Shown here: piece by piece, positions 24,721 through 37,137 of the stretch
Layout of the letters: each line of letters opens with the position of its first letter
Position numbering within the stretch: the stretch's first letter is position 1
Assembly: GCA_029851415.1 (NCBI GenBank)
Contig: CM056741.1
Location: 177,117,021-177,181,020, forward strand
DNA length: 64,000 bases
Direction of reading: 5' to 3'
DNA from: Eretmocerus hayati
Taxonomy: Eukaryota; Arthropoda; Insecta; Hymenoptera; Aphelinidae
Translations under genes and position numbers: made by a program
Notes under the pieces: generated by a model
Seen by the model: the letters and a program-made list of their open reading frames with translations, nothing else
Told to the model about the DNA's origin: nothing
Databases searched by the model: none

Positions 24721-27460
24721 TCTTGAACTGTATTTCACTTTTGATCATTATGATCTTGAGTGAATCACATTCAATTATTCATCGGGTAAAATTTATTGGT
24801 ATGTCTTGTATTTAATCTCGAATCACAAACACACAAATTTTTGTCGGATGCACTGTAAATTTCTAGATAGATAAAAACCTCGCTCATTAGATCATCCAGT
24901 GGTAACGGAAGCGTATTACTCATTGCTCACACATTGGCTTATCGTAATCCTCCACCTCGGACTGCAACATCCAAATAAACCATAGCCTATTCTTAGTCCA
25001 ATCAAGCGCAATAGTCTCTATACGCATCACGCATAAATCCCACAACACACACACACATTTACAGACACTCTCAAGTTGCATCAACTGAGCAAGAGATTCA
25101 TAGAACATTGGATTACCCCGAGAGAGAGAGATAGACGGTTGAAATGCCATCGTAGACTCACTGGCTTCGGTTTATCATTGCAAATTGGCTTCAGCATGCG
25201 ATCCTAGATCCCAGTACCGAACTCCCAGAGCACATGGTAATCCATGAACCGACCATCTCCCATACAAACTGACACATCTCATTTCAGATATACTACGCAT
25301 ATTCACATGTGTATGCATGTATTCATCTATCCGTCTATTCTGTACCGCTAATTGCGCTTTGAGCAAGCGCGAGCTTTTAGCTTTTCATAAACCTACGAAT
25401 GGCGTATGGCGTGACTGTAAAGCAATGGTATCCATATATATGTGTTGCAAGATTTGCTATGAGGAGTATATTCAAAGAGATGCTATGTGTAGCCGAGATG
25501 TGGGGGATAATACGCTATATTAGCAGATGAATAAGCTCATATTTGCAGACTCCCGTACCTCACTATTCGCTTGTAATCCTTATGCACGCGTGGCGTGTCA
25601 AATGTAAATCTCATCGGTGTTATATATATATAGCTGTGAGAGATTGGATTTTGATTGAAATAGCTGTCTTGGTGGATTTTCTTTGGAATGGAGTAGATTA
25701 GTTGAAATTGTGACTCGAAGTTCTTAGAGACTAATCCGGCGTTGGACTGATGGATATGCCGAGAGTGAATTTTGAGATTTTGAAAGACATAATGAAGAAG
25801 GCATGTGAGGAAGAAACGTGGAATTATGACTTCAAGATAATTTTGATGATTTGAGCGACGGGACGAAGGAGGGGATGATATTTTGTGAGGAGTTTTTGCT
25901 AGAATTTGGATTTTCTCCCATGTATATGGAAAAAACCATATCTCGTTGTGATTTTGGCTCAAATCAATTGCGATATTCGGGTGATTTTCGTATTTCTAGA
26001 GAATTGAGATCATCCTTCCAAGAAATCTTCCATGAAAGACGGGTTCCACTTTTTGCATTGAGATCTTTAGTCGCTGATAGAACAATATCGTACGCTCTTT
26101 TGATAACATATGTGAGTGATTACGCCGAGAGTGAAATTTTTTGGGGCCAAAATCGCCACGAGCCGTGGTTTGTGTCAAAAAATTATTTCAGCCCCAGATG
26201 ACTTCAGGTGGCTCATAGCACTTGATTTCCATTCGTTCGGGCCCAAAGAGAAAGTACCTAGAGCTATGTATCTCAAAAGTGAAGCCAGACGACGATATGC
26301 CAAGTCTAAGAAGTTGCGGAGGGAGACGGAAAGGACTGGGACGGAATGAACATGTCGACTCAAAAAATATTCTTACGACTCGGCAACTAATCGTAGACTC
26401 TTTTTTCCCATAGATTCGCTCTAATGCAACCAAGTACAATAAGAGAATGTGTTTTACAAGGCGATATCGTGCGCCAAGGAGGAGCACACCATGGGGACGG
26501 AATTGACCGAAAATTTTGTACGCCATTTGGAAAACACGTTTATGTGGTGCACTCGGCCGCGGATTCGAGTTTTCGGTTTATGTCACGCAAGAATTAGGTG
26601 TATTTGGGTATCTAGAAATCAACCTCATTGGTTAGAAAGGCTCAATAGACTATCGGGTACTTTGCTGACCTAATTGGTACTGTGCAAGCGATTTCGGTGC
26701 AAACCCGTCTTCAAAACGTCGGATGTCCGTGTGAAAGTTGAGACGTTAATTTTGACTCGCAGAGTGATGAATTATGTTATTTGAAGCCACACAATTCAAA
26801 GTCAGTAGCTGCAGATTCATGGAGTTGTAGGCATTTTTGACTCTTATATGCGTCGTGATGAATTCAAAATTCGAAGTTGGGCTGCCTACAGGGAACGGAA
26901 TTGACATTTTGACCCTTTATCAGGCACTACAAATTTTGGGACATTAGGATCACCTGAAAAACTGTTAACATAGTTGCACGATGATAATATTCACCCCAAA
27001 AAATGTCTGCTATGTACATTCCAATTCTTAGAAACTTGGAGAAACTTGGAACACGAAAAATCACACTTTCGGCGGAATCACTCATGTATGATTCTTATAA
27101 AATCAAATAAAATTGATGTTGGTGTCAAAGTGGTATACAGATGTATTCTAATTGGTGGAATTCAGTCGATCAAGTCTCATTCTAATAAAAGAATTGGTTG
27201 AGTCAAGTTGTACAAAAAAGAAAAGAAAATACTCCTTCGCGAAGAATTGACCGTGTTGGCGCATCCATGATATAATTAATGAATCAAAGGAGGAATGCAA
27301 GAATGGGCCAAATCAATTGAGATAATCCTCTGCGAAGATGTCACAAACGGAGTAAGTCATGACATAAACTGCTAGAATTGTCCAATTTGTCTGTTTCAAC
27401 TCAAGTAGCGCACTATGCACTGTTTCACTGGTCGCCAGATAGTTATCCAAGAAACGAGTA
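24721..27460. other. Intron DNA with several unrecognised frames
   Basis: 25851-26201 (plus, 116 codons) and overlapping frames on both strands up to 26526 lie in somewhat GC-richer sequence. They match no family I know and have no supporting splice context. GACGGAATTGAC occurs near 26497 and ACGGAATTGAC near 26896, suggesting a small dispersed repeat. No element ends were found. Confidence 0.4.
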
Positions 27461-27699
27461 GTTCAGAGTCATAGTGGACCAAGTCCCTTTTTTGAGACTC
27501 GTTTATTCTGTGCCCTCCCACAATTTGACCATAAATAGAAGAAGTCATTCTGGAATCATTTTCCAAGTCGAAGAAGATGACAGAACAGATGGGAGAAATC
27601 GTCTGCAAGGATAAATTCAAATTCGCCAAAACGTGACGAATTTTCAGGCCAATTTTTTGCACCTCTCAAAAGTGGACTTGGTCCACTATGACCCTGAAC
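27461..27699. mobile_element. Short TIR element, about 240 bp
   Basis: The left end GTTCAGAGTCATAGTGGACC (continuing AAGTCC) is matched by its complement at the right end, closing CTATGACCCTGAAC; about 24 of 28 positions agree. The interior is non-coding. It is probably a MITE; the target duplication is not clear. Confidence 0.6.
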
Positions 27700-29755
27700 A
27701 ACTCAACAACAACAACTCAAATCTCTAGTAAGGGCGAAGACGGGGGAATTACGATTTACATATATTGTGGTTCGCTTATTGTAAGAAGTTCTCGAAAATG
27801 AATCATCCTCGGATTTTAGCCATTCCCCTAGAGTTCTCGCGAAATATAATTCATGTCTCGAACATGAAGGACCCTCAAAATTGGGTCTTTTCTTCACCTT
27901 GTAGATTGTGAATCAATAATTTCTGTATTGTATAAACGAATATCTATTCAATTACACGAATAGTTTTCATTTTTTCTCATTTTCTTGAGCCACCTCTTCC
28001 ACCTCAGAGAACATTAGCCACTATTGGAATATAGGCCATGATTCGAATATAGCGCATGCAATCAGACCCAGAAAAACTATAGGATGTGTCTTATAATGAT
28101 GGAAACACCGTATCATAGTTTTTGCAGAATTCTTAGCTATTACAGAGGCTGAAAGGTGAGGCTCTCCGAAAAAATAGTCACACTAGAATTTATTGTATTG
28201 AAGATCGCAAACAGGGTCCATTTCCGGGGTACTTTAGTGTAATCTCGAAGATTGTTTGGATGATCTCAAAATTTTAATCCTCACGGGGAGCATTGTCGAT
28301 TCTCAATGATTCGTTGTTATTCATTCGCGGCTTTCTCAAATGATTTGCGAAAATTCTGGAAAACTCTGTCGATGAGAAAAGAACTCATTTGAATACCCAC
28401 GCGAAACAAGTATTGAGTCTAAAGAATAACGAACGACGAATTTTTTTCAAAATTTCATTCCGATCTCATTGTTTTTATGATTCTTCCACTGTAAAACCAT
28501 GATCAAAAAATAAGAAAATCACTCATGCATCACTCATGATAAAATTTCACAATTCCTAACATACTTTTTCTCCGTAAGAGTCTTCCCTCCCCACTCAGTT
28601 GAGCAACTAATACATATTATCTATATATTGGCTGAGTATATCGAAGAATCGAAAGACAAGAGAATTTTCAACCGAACTCTATGATCTGAAAGAACATCGG
28701 GCTAGCGTTAGAAAAATAGCCATCGCCGGCGGTGTTCCCTTGAAAAATACCAAGAACAAGATAGTCAGAATGTACGCGTGGTATTCTGTGAGAATCGAAA
28801 CGGGCAACCGATAAATTCAACGAACAATTCCGAGATAGAGAACGATTTCTCTTCACCGATGTATTTTAACGTCACGCAAGGCGATCTGAGCAACTCACGC
28901 TATGGTGATTTCGTGTTTGACTTCGTGTCTGACTCGACGTTGAGTTACACTACTGTCAATATACATATATATATACTTATAGGAATTCGATGTCTGCGTC
29001 TTCTCGTCGTTCAAGAATTTTCAATGGAGTCAAGACAAAGGGATCAATAGTCTCAAAGGATGCCCCATATATATATATATATATATATTACACATGGTAG
29101 AAAGTCTTTCATCCCGATAGTCGATACGGTGTCAAATCGACAATCATCCAGACATTTGAGAATATTGAGCTGAGTTTTGATGAGATATCTCATCGTACAA
29201 CAACCTCTTTTACATCAGAAATTTTCATATTCTCGTGTCAATTATATTCTATGAAAATAAAAAAACCTCTGTGAAACTGCTACAGGTCGTAATATAGGTT
29301 AGGTACGTCTCGTAAAGATGATATACTCTCCATATGTATAAGGGTGATAAAATTACAATTTCAGAATGATAGTCAAAGTGAAATTGTAACTGAAAATTTT
29401 GAGAATTTGAGAACTATGCAATAGCATAGAGGAAGATGTGGAGAAGGGTTATAAGTTGTGAGTATGAGCTTGATTAATTTTCATCGCATGATGGCTCGTG
29501 AAGGGAAGCGTATGCGCAACACAAGAGATTAATGAGGTAGTGACGCTGAAGGATACTGTCTCGTGCAAGGTAGTGGTTCACAAGAGAATTTCTACTGGAT
29601 CCCGCAGAGAGTTGCATGAATTTTCTAAAGAGAACTTTCTACGGTGGGATAATTAATTTTAAATGAACTATATTGACATCTGTAACTGAAATTTTATATT
29701 CAGTATTTTGGTGAAGAAACTTCAATCTCGCAGGGAATCTAAGGTAGGTTATAAC
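27700..29755. other. AT-rich intron DNA, nothing recognised
   Basis: It contains a (TA)n tract at about 29067-29089 and a TATATA stretch near 28964. No gene is recognised. Confidence 0.5.
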
Positions 29756-29757
29756 TA

Positions 29758-30592
29758 AGGTCAGTGTACCCAACTTGCCCCCATTAAGCCATTTTCTTAA
29801 TAATTCTGGCTAATCTCAATATTTCCCAACGTACTTCAACTCATTTTGAAGCTTGTCTCAAGACCTTTGAAATGAGATAAAATACGTCTAATTTGAACCA
29901 ACTGGAGCCAAACTGTTTGAATTCTCCCAAAAGGTGATTTTTGAGAGTTTACAAAAGTGTGTACCCAACTTGCCCCCATCATTTAAAACAATGTAAATCG
30001 GCGATGAAGTGAATGGAACCGCTTTGATCCGTTTTGATCATCGTGCAGCGACACTTATAGCTTTTAGCTGGCCCAAGACATCGTTTCCGACCCATTTTGA
30101 CGTGATAAACACGTTCTGAGTGGTAAAAAAAGCCGTACTGCACGCCTTTCTGAGATAACCATATAGGGGCATGTTGGGTACACTCCGATGTCGGCCTTCT
30201 TGATTCTCAAACCATCTTCGTGTTTTGTACATAAAATCGCTCCAAATCAGAGTTCTGCAACCCCGAAGAGCGGATTTTGAAGGTCTTGAGACAAGGAATC
30301 GAATGCGCTAAGGTACGTCAAGATTGGTCGAATAAAAATAAATTGGCACCGGTTTTAGTGAACGTGGTTTCCTCGGTGATTTCTTAGCCGTGCAAACACG
30401 AAAAATGGAAAACTCACTTTATATTTTCTGGAGAACGCAGAAATGATCCGGGGTCGATGAAAACTACGTATTTTCTCATATTTTAACATAATAAACGAAA
30501 AAAAAAATTGCGGGAAGGTCAACGAGCGCCCATTCCTGAGATCGGCATATGGGGGCAAGTTGGGTTCAGAGGCAAGTTGGGTACACTTACCT
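29758..30592. mobile_element. TIR element of the GTGTACCCAACTTGCCCC family, copy 1
   Basis: The left end reads AGGTCAGTGTACCCAACTTG. The right end in reverse reads AGGTAAGTGTACCCAACTTG. TA lies just outside both ends (29756-29757 and 30593-30594). The CAACTTGCCCCCAT word is repeated sub-terminally on both sides. The interior carries the TAGCTC/AAGCTTG..CAAGACC/ACGTC module also seen in 5700-6743. No transposase is visible. It is probably a TA-targeting non-autonomous DNA transposon; a diverged, inverted copy is at 53414-54142. Confidence 0.75.
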
Positions 30593-30594
30593 TA

Positions 30595-31929
30595 TATCAA
30601 AATGTGAATCAGATATTTGAGGTGGAAAGGATGAAAGTTCAATGTATCCTGTACTAATGTAATCAATACCTAATGGTTCGAATTCGCTAATCAGAATCAA
30701 ACGATTCTCAGTGGGGCTTCTTCTTTTTCATTGGTAGTCAAGAAATTGAGAGAGTTTGAATATCTCGGCGTTCACCTCATTTTCTTTCATTAACAGTATT
30801 ATACCCTTTACGAGTTTCCGTTAACCAAGTTTCAGCGGCACGTCTTTCCGATTCAACGATTGCACAAACTTTGAAGAAAGAGGGAGAACGTTCGCTGACC
30901 GGAATGAGTCCCGTCTCTAAATTTGGCTCCTGTATACTAGTATAGTGAATCTTATTCAGTATGTTCCATTTCCTTTAATTGGCCAGACGTAATGGTGAAA
31001 CTTCTCGAATTGGCTTGGACTGAGGAAATTTCTCCGAGTGATATGGCTCTGAGCAAGTTTTTCTCTAAAAATACATCTGTGCGAGATTTCTGTACTATTT
31101 TCCTGGCTGGAAATTTTGATTTTTTTCAAAAAATCGATTTCATTTGTTGTATCATTGTTAGTGTGAATCTGATGTGATGTGGTTTCACGGATTTATCACC
31201 ATTTATGGGTGGTTTGATGATAGATTTTTGACTGGAATATGTGCACGAGGTAAGAAGTTAGTCTTCGAATTTTCAAATTTTTGTTACTATGAGGAGTAGA
31301 TTTTTCCTGACGAGAATCGAATTTGGCTATCAGATACGAAAACAGTAGCGAAGATTGGGTTATCAAAATAGCTGTATGTTTTTTATAGTTGTATCATGTG
31401 GATTAATTCGAATTTAGAAGGGAGTTCCGGGAACAGATGATGAAGGGTAATTCTTCACGAGAAATTTGAAATTTATCAATTTGCTGTTGAATTTTTTTGT
31501 GTTGATCATATAGACATATCCGATGATAATATCTGAATTACAGTTTATCTGAAAAAGAATGGAATTTGCTAATTAGTAGTTGTCAGTTCTGCGAATCAGA
31601 GGTACCGATGTAAACAGAGGTAATCGACTCTCTTCAAAATCTATGAATTTGGAGCGTAACCAACAAACAAGTCACTCGTTTCCCAGAGTAATACAATTTT
31701 CTTCAGCCAGTGAGACTTTTCACATTATTTTGGAGATAGAAAAATTGCATGAGGTTCATCAAAGTTACACAAAGAATTATCGACCTCAAATCATCGTATC
31801 AATCACTGAGAATTGTGAATCTCGCAATCGCAGGAGACATTATCGGTCACATTTTTTTTTTCCATCAGAGTATCACAGAATTTTGTGTAGGTTTCACTAC
31901 TTTCAATCCTAAGTAATTCTTTGGAACTA
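30595..31929. other. Intron DNA, nothing recognised
   Basis: No exon, RNA gene or transposon boundary is recognised. The 110-codon plus-strand frame at 31580-31912 has no family resemblance. Confidence 0.5.
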
Positions 31930-32259
31930 ACCAGGAGAGGTCATCACATCCGGATCACGGATTTGGCTGAAACTTTGTAAATAGTCTTCTTTTAGTGCCA
32001 AAAGATGAAACCCAAAATTATAGACCCTAACGCTCAAGCGTTTCCTAGCTACAGCCAAGGACATTAGCATTGCAGGTATACCTATATGTATGATTTTTAA
32101 CATGAGCCCATATGGGCAATACTAGTGTTCTTGGCTGTAGCTCGGAAACGCTTGAGCGTTAGGGTCTATAATTTTGGGTTTCATCTTTTGGCACTAAAAG
32201 AAAACTATTTACAAAGTTTCAGCCAAATCCGTGATCCGGATGTGATGACCTCTCCTGGT
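31930..32259. mobile_element. Foldback MITE of the ACCAGGAGAG family, copy 1
   Basis: It starts ACCAGGAGAGGTCATCACAT and ends with the exact complement. The arms, about 135 bp each, differ by only a handful of bases and include ACCCTAACGCTCAAGCGTTT. The loop (32070-32120) reads TGCAGGTATACCTATATGTA, then TGATTTTTAACATGAGCCC and ATATGGGCAA. The second copy at 55567-55897 has the same arms but the opposite loop orientation. Confidence 0.9.
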
Positions 32260-33302
32260 AAGTTTGAAACTTCATAGATTGTTTTCACATATTCCAAAGA
32301 AGGAAGATCAATACAGTATCATTTCATTTTTGAAAACTATAAAATATCAACAGAATTCTACCAAACTTTTTTGATGCTAACCATTTGCAAACGATCAGCC
32401 TCTTAGTTTCTAACACAGTCAGTTTAATCTGCTGTTCCAATCAATTCATTTGATCACCAGAATTTAACTTTCAGCACCAATTCCACAGAGATTTCATTAA
32501 AAAACAATCGTCCTACTCGTTTCTCAATGCATACATATCAAGTTCTCAGCATGACTTCTAACGTCAGCACACACTTAGTATTATAGCCCCTCTAACTTCT
32601 TAACAGAATCTTGGATCAGTTCATCGCTACGGGTGGTCAATTCCTATTAACTTGATCCTTGATCAAGCTTTCTCAGTGCTAACTTAATGACAGGTTAATA
32701 TGTAGCGAGTGCGATACTCCCTGCAGTTTGACTATCATTTTCGTGTGGGTTTACAATATATACTCGTATAGACGATCGAATTTCACACAAGGTAAGGTAA
32801 GGTAAGGCGTCTTTGGAGTTTGAGGATACCACCCGGACCGATGATAATGCCTCTCGTGGTTTACGTTCACGAGCACGCTGCATAATATCCGGTTCTATTG
32901 ATTTACATTAGAATATGGTTGAAATTTGATCGTGAATTTCACTCTTGTGGTCTTGAAACATTTTGTGTGTTTCGGTTGGCTTGTAATACAGGTCTGATAT
33001 GATGTTAGGAATTTGAAACTCAGGGTCGGTGGATTGATGAATTTTGACCCCGCGTGAGCTATGAGGTTACGTATGCTCGTGTTGAGGTATGAAAAAAGAT
33101 GTTGATTTTGAGTGAATTTGCTGTAGAAATTATTAAATTGTAACAAATTCTGAATTATGCGAGTCTGTGCAAGCCTGAGACTAATCGTGATACAATTTTT
33201 GTACTCTATGGTTTTTAAGATTCAGTGCTGAAAAATTTGGTAAATGTAACTCAAAGTGTGATTGTTTACTTTCTTGAATTAGTGTGACACTTGGTATCAA
33301 GG
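32260..33302. other. Intron DNA with a short AAGGT tandem repeat
   Basis: 32790-32810 holds four AAGGT/GGTAA units. They differ from the canonical insect telomere repeat TTAGG, so I treat them as a chance short tandem. No gene is recognised. Confidence 0.5.
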
Positions 33303-33720
33303 AATAAAATAATTAAAAAAAACATTTTAAAAATTCGCTTTTATGTGAACCGTTAAGCATAATTGCATGTCAAAATTTGAAGAAAATGAAAACTGTCATC
33401 TATGTTTCTGTCATAAACAAAGAGTAAGTCAGTTGACGTCCAGCTTCACGAATTCCATAATTTCAAGATATCAAAATGGTAAAAGCGTGGGTTTATTGGT
33501 GAAAACTACTCTTGATGTGTCAAGTTTACAACCCACGCTTTTACCATTTTGATATCTTGAAATTATGGAATTCGTGAAGCTGGACGTCAACTGACTTACT
33601 CTTTGTTTATGACAGAAACATAGATGACAGTTTTCATTTTCTTCAAATTTTGACATGCAATTATGCTTAACGGTTCACATAAAAGCGAATTTTTAAAATG
33701 TTTTTTTTAATTATTTTATT
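33303..33720. repeat. Perfect inverted repeat, 191-bp arms and 36-nt loop
   Basis: The left arm (33303-33493) and right arm (33530-33720) are exact reverse complements in my base-by-base reading. They begin AATAAAATAATT and meet at GCGTGGGTT/AACCCACGC. The loop 33494-33529 is TATTGGTGAAAACTACTC... with no internal symmetry. Both strands therefore encode the same accidental peptide. It has no second copy in the window and no transposon-like ends. Options are a very young foldback element, an inverted duplication, a long hairpin-RNA locus, or an assembly artefact. Confidence 0.95.
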
Positions 33721-35480
33721 TTCTCAATTTTAGTTTTATCCTAATCGCTTGGAATATAGAACACGAATGAAGGATATTAATATCAGCCAGATTGTTGAGA
33801 TATTATTCTTAAGGTTCCTTGGGTATTCATTTCTGCTCAAGCGCTTCAGAGTGCAAATTGATAAAAAGTGGAATAAATCAGTCAGCTATGGCTGATCAGA
33901 AATAATTCCTCATCTCATGTTGAGCATACCGATAATTCTGAATTGATTCACAAGCTACAGTCAAATCACATTCAAGAGGCTGTGTTACCCTTATTACTAG
34001 AATATGAAGACATCCAATGACATATTAATTTATCATCAGGACATCTCCATCCGTTAAGATCATATGATACATCACATGCCAAAGCTCGAACATGAATGAT
34101 CATATTCCTAGATCAGTAGAGTGAAATTTATTAGAAATGGAATGAGTCTTTAGCCCAATATCACATGGTATGCTACACTTTAATGGCTGGACCCATGAAA
34201 ATTCAATACAAAGAGACTGTTGAATCTCTGTGATGCATCAAGAAGTGACAGGAAGCATCACCAATGGTTCAAATAAACAAGTTCATAACGCGTAGAGCCA
34301 CTGTGACTATTTTACTTTTGAATGTAGTCCATTCCGTCATTCATCTGAAGATTCTTGAAGCATACGATACTAAGAGTGAGGAGAAAGTCTGAATTCAATG
34401 ACAAATCAAGAAGCACACAGTGTCTCATGAAATATCATTCATCACCTTGATTGTGCTTCATGATTTGAAGACCAGGACTTTGGCTCAGCGCGCTTACTGT
34501 ACATATACCACAAAACTTGATTGCACACTGAGGCTTCAACTTCCTCTCTGAGCTTGCAAAAAGATGAAACCATTCAACTCTTAGAGGTACCTATTATTTT
34601 TTATCTGCTAACACCAATCACAAACTTATTGGTCACACGTGGTGGAGAGAAACTTTTGATAAGACCATGGTATAGCGAGGTCGCATGCAGAAAACTAGTA
34701 AGAATCCAATAGTTAGGCGAGATCGACCGCACTCTGAAAACTGCTGAAAACTGAGAAACATCAAATCATCACAATAACAGCACTAAAGCAGCAACACAGC
34801 CAGCAGCAGCACTTAGGCTTGACAGGACAACATCGCGTGGCAGTGGCAGCACTTCGAGGAGGTTATGGGTCCTACAGGCAGTTGTTATACTTGTTATAGG
34901 ATAGGCATCTCATTTCTATTTGTTGATAATCATTATGTTTTGATTAATCAAAACTAGAAAGAGTGAAATTTGTAGGGTTTGCGAAGAATCGACGAGTTGC
35001 GTCGGCTGCTGTGATATTCTAAAGCGAGGCTCTTGCCCTTGCTGATCGCGCGAATAAACCTCTATACATAATTATGCAATGAGAAAGAGAGAGAGAGGTC
35101 CGACGCTGCGCACAAACCTATTTGCATTTACACAAATATTGAATTGCGCAGAGCTCGGAAACCCACACGAATACACGGGATACCACACGCAATTCCACGT
35201 CAGTGACACACTCACACGAAGAATTCAGTGGCGCGGCCGCGGCCGAGTTCAATAAAAGCGAATAAAAATAATGAAAATTCTGGCATCATTCATCTGCGAG
35301 TGGAATTATATTATCACATTTACTAACTTCTATTCTATGGGCTGACTCTCGAATAATTATACTTTATTGGTGTAGTGTGCTCTGTCTTTGTAGATGCTCT
35401 CCAACCGGTTGACGAAAATTTTCACGGTCAAATATGGAATGAGTCAATCCTCAAACTATCTAACCGAACCAATTTTGATT
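33721..35480. other. Intron DNA; GA-rich and CpG-rich patch at 35080-35260
   Basis: 34780-34870 is rich in CAGCA/GCAGC. 35085-35100 is GAGAGAGAGAG followed by a CpG-containing stretch with GCGCGGCCGCGGCCG at 35233. GAGA tracts with CpG-rich sequence occur at insect promoters, but I see no exon or start site here. Confidence 0.35.
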
Positions 35481-35695
35481 TTGTAACCGAATCAATCTCA
35501 AATAGTACATTATTGCCCTAGGCACGTGCGGTCAGCCCGGGCGCTGGGACAGTTTATTTCGCAGGCGAAGTTAGGGAAATAAGTCCTCCATGCCCGAAAC
35601 GAGCCTGCGAGCACAGGGCAGTTATAATTCTTCGTCATGAGATCCCTAGATCCGCATTTAAAAGTCACATCTTCAGGTTAGAATCGCTATCTCCT
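35480..35695. repeat. CpG-rich hairpin repeat of the ATAGTACATTATTGCCC family, copy 1
   Basis: It starts ATAGTACATTATTGCCCTAG and includes GGGCGCTGGGACAGTTTATT, then AGGGAAATAAGTCCTCC, GCCCGAAACGAGCCTGCGAG and GGTTAGAAT. The segment GGACAGTTTATTTC...GGGAAATAAGTCC can form a stem. A better-preserved copy is at 61353-61545. Confidence 0.65.
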
Positions 35696-35991
35696 ACTTT
35701 TCTTCGTAGGAGGTATCGAAATGACGGAGGGTAATACATATTTTTTATACACAACTTATATATTGATCTTCATTGAGGAACCTATCACTCGACCTAGTGA
35801 GATCACATAAGTATCTGCATAGGACCGAACTTACGGAATTTCAAGGTTCGGCTTCGCCTTGAGTGATAGATCTCATACTAGAGGAAAAGTCCAGCAAGCT
35901 TTGATGGGCAATATACTAATTTTCTTCAAATATTATTTCTAACCAAATTGTCAAGAGTTTTCCATCAAAATTCCAGTCATCAGAAGTTAGT

Positions 35992-37137
35992 CACGGTGGT
36001 CCTGAACCAAGTCTACCCTCCGCTGACGACAGCAAGTAGGATTCTTGTTGGATATGGTTCGGCACATCTGTGGGATCACAAAATCGCCACTTGGGCCGTT
36101 TTTTTAAAAAAGTCGAAAAAACGTGTTTTTTCGATGATTTCCCCTTTTTCACCCTCATAAACTCGAGAGCAACGCATTTTATCGAAAAATATGTAGAGCA
36201 ACTTTTTGTAGAACTTGAAACGATAAACAAAAAAGGTCCATACACATTTTTCCATATAAGACCTCCTGTTCCTGTAATAAATGTATTTCGTCTGAGACTC
36301 GTATTTTATCTGTCATTCTTCACGGTTTCGACCTCATAACTCAAAGGGAACGCATTTCATCGAAGAAAGTGTACAGTAATTTCTTGTAGATCTTTGAAAA
36401 ATAAATCAAAAAGGTCTCAACAAATTTTTCGATACAAGGTCGTCCGTTCCCGTAATAAACGTATTTCCGCCTGAGACTCGTATTAGAAATAGGAGGCCTT
36501 ACACGAAAGAATATGTACATATATTTCTTATTTATCCTTTGAAGATCGACAAGTATTCAATGTACATATCTTTTGATGAAATGTGTTCGTTTCGAGTTAT
36601 GGGGTCGAAAGCGTGAAAAAAGACAGATAAAATACGAGTCTCAGACGAAATACGTTTATTACAGGAACAGGAGGTCTTATATGGAAAAATGTGTGCAGAC
36701 CTTTTTTGTTCGTCGTTTTAAGTTCTACAAAAAGTTGCTCCACATATTTTTCGATAAAATGCAGTCCTTTCGAGTTTTTGAGGGTAAAAAAGGGGAAATC
36801 ATCGAAAAATAGTACATTTCGATACAAGGGCGTAAAACGTTTTATTCGCGTCCGAGTGATGGGTTTCCTCACGAGGATGCGAATAATAGGTTTTACGGCC
36901 GTGTATCTAACTATACTTTTCGATAAACTGTGAGTAAAAGTCGACAAACTGTGCGGAAAGTGCACTTTTACGCACAGTGTATCAAAAAACACGTTTTTTC
37001 GCCTTTTTTTAAAAACGGCCCAAGTGGCGATTTTGATTCTCAGTAGGTTGTGATCCCACAGATGTCCCGAACCATATCTAACAAGAATCCCACTTGCTGT
37101 CGTCAGCGGAGGATAGACTCGGTTCAGGATCACCGTG
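35992..37137. mobile_element. Foldback element of about 1.15 kb with a nested insertion
   Basis: The outer arms begin CACGGTGGTCCTGAACCAAG and, in reverse, CACGGTGATCCTGAACCGAG. Complementarity continues through CTCCGCTGACGACAGCAAG, GGGATCACA and TGGCGATTTTG...GGCCGTTTTT. After an interruption at 36812-36985 it resumes with TTTTCGATGATTTCCCC, GACCTCCTGTTCCTGTAATA and GTCTGAGACTCGTATTTTAT. The minus-strand 195-codon frame (36597-37184) is a by-product. Two sub-repeats inside (GTTCCYGTAATAAAYGTATT) suggest an internal duplication. Confidence 0.8.
36812..36985. repeat. Nested repeat interrupting the right arm of the foldback
   Basis: It starts ATAGTACATTTCGATACAAG, includes TTTATTCGCGTCCGAGTGAT, CACGAGGATGCG and AAACTGTGAGTAAAAGT, and ends GTATCAAAAAACACG. 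The same ordered blocks occur at 61550-61740. The insertion splits one arm only, so it post-dates the foldback. Confidence 0.7.

Noticed and set aside
32789..32810. Telomere-like repeat
   Set aside because: AAGGT units differ from insect TTAGG and there are only four.
33367..33656. Identical peptides on both strands as a duplicated gene
   Set aside because: They result from the perfect palindrome; the frame has no other support.
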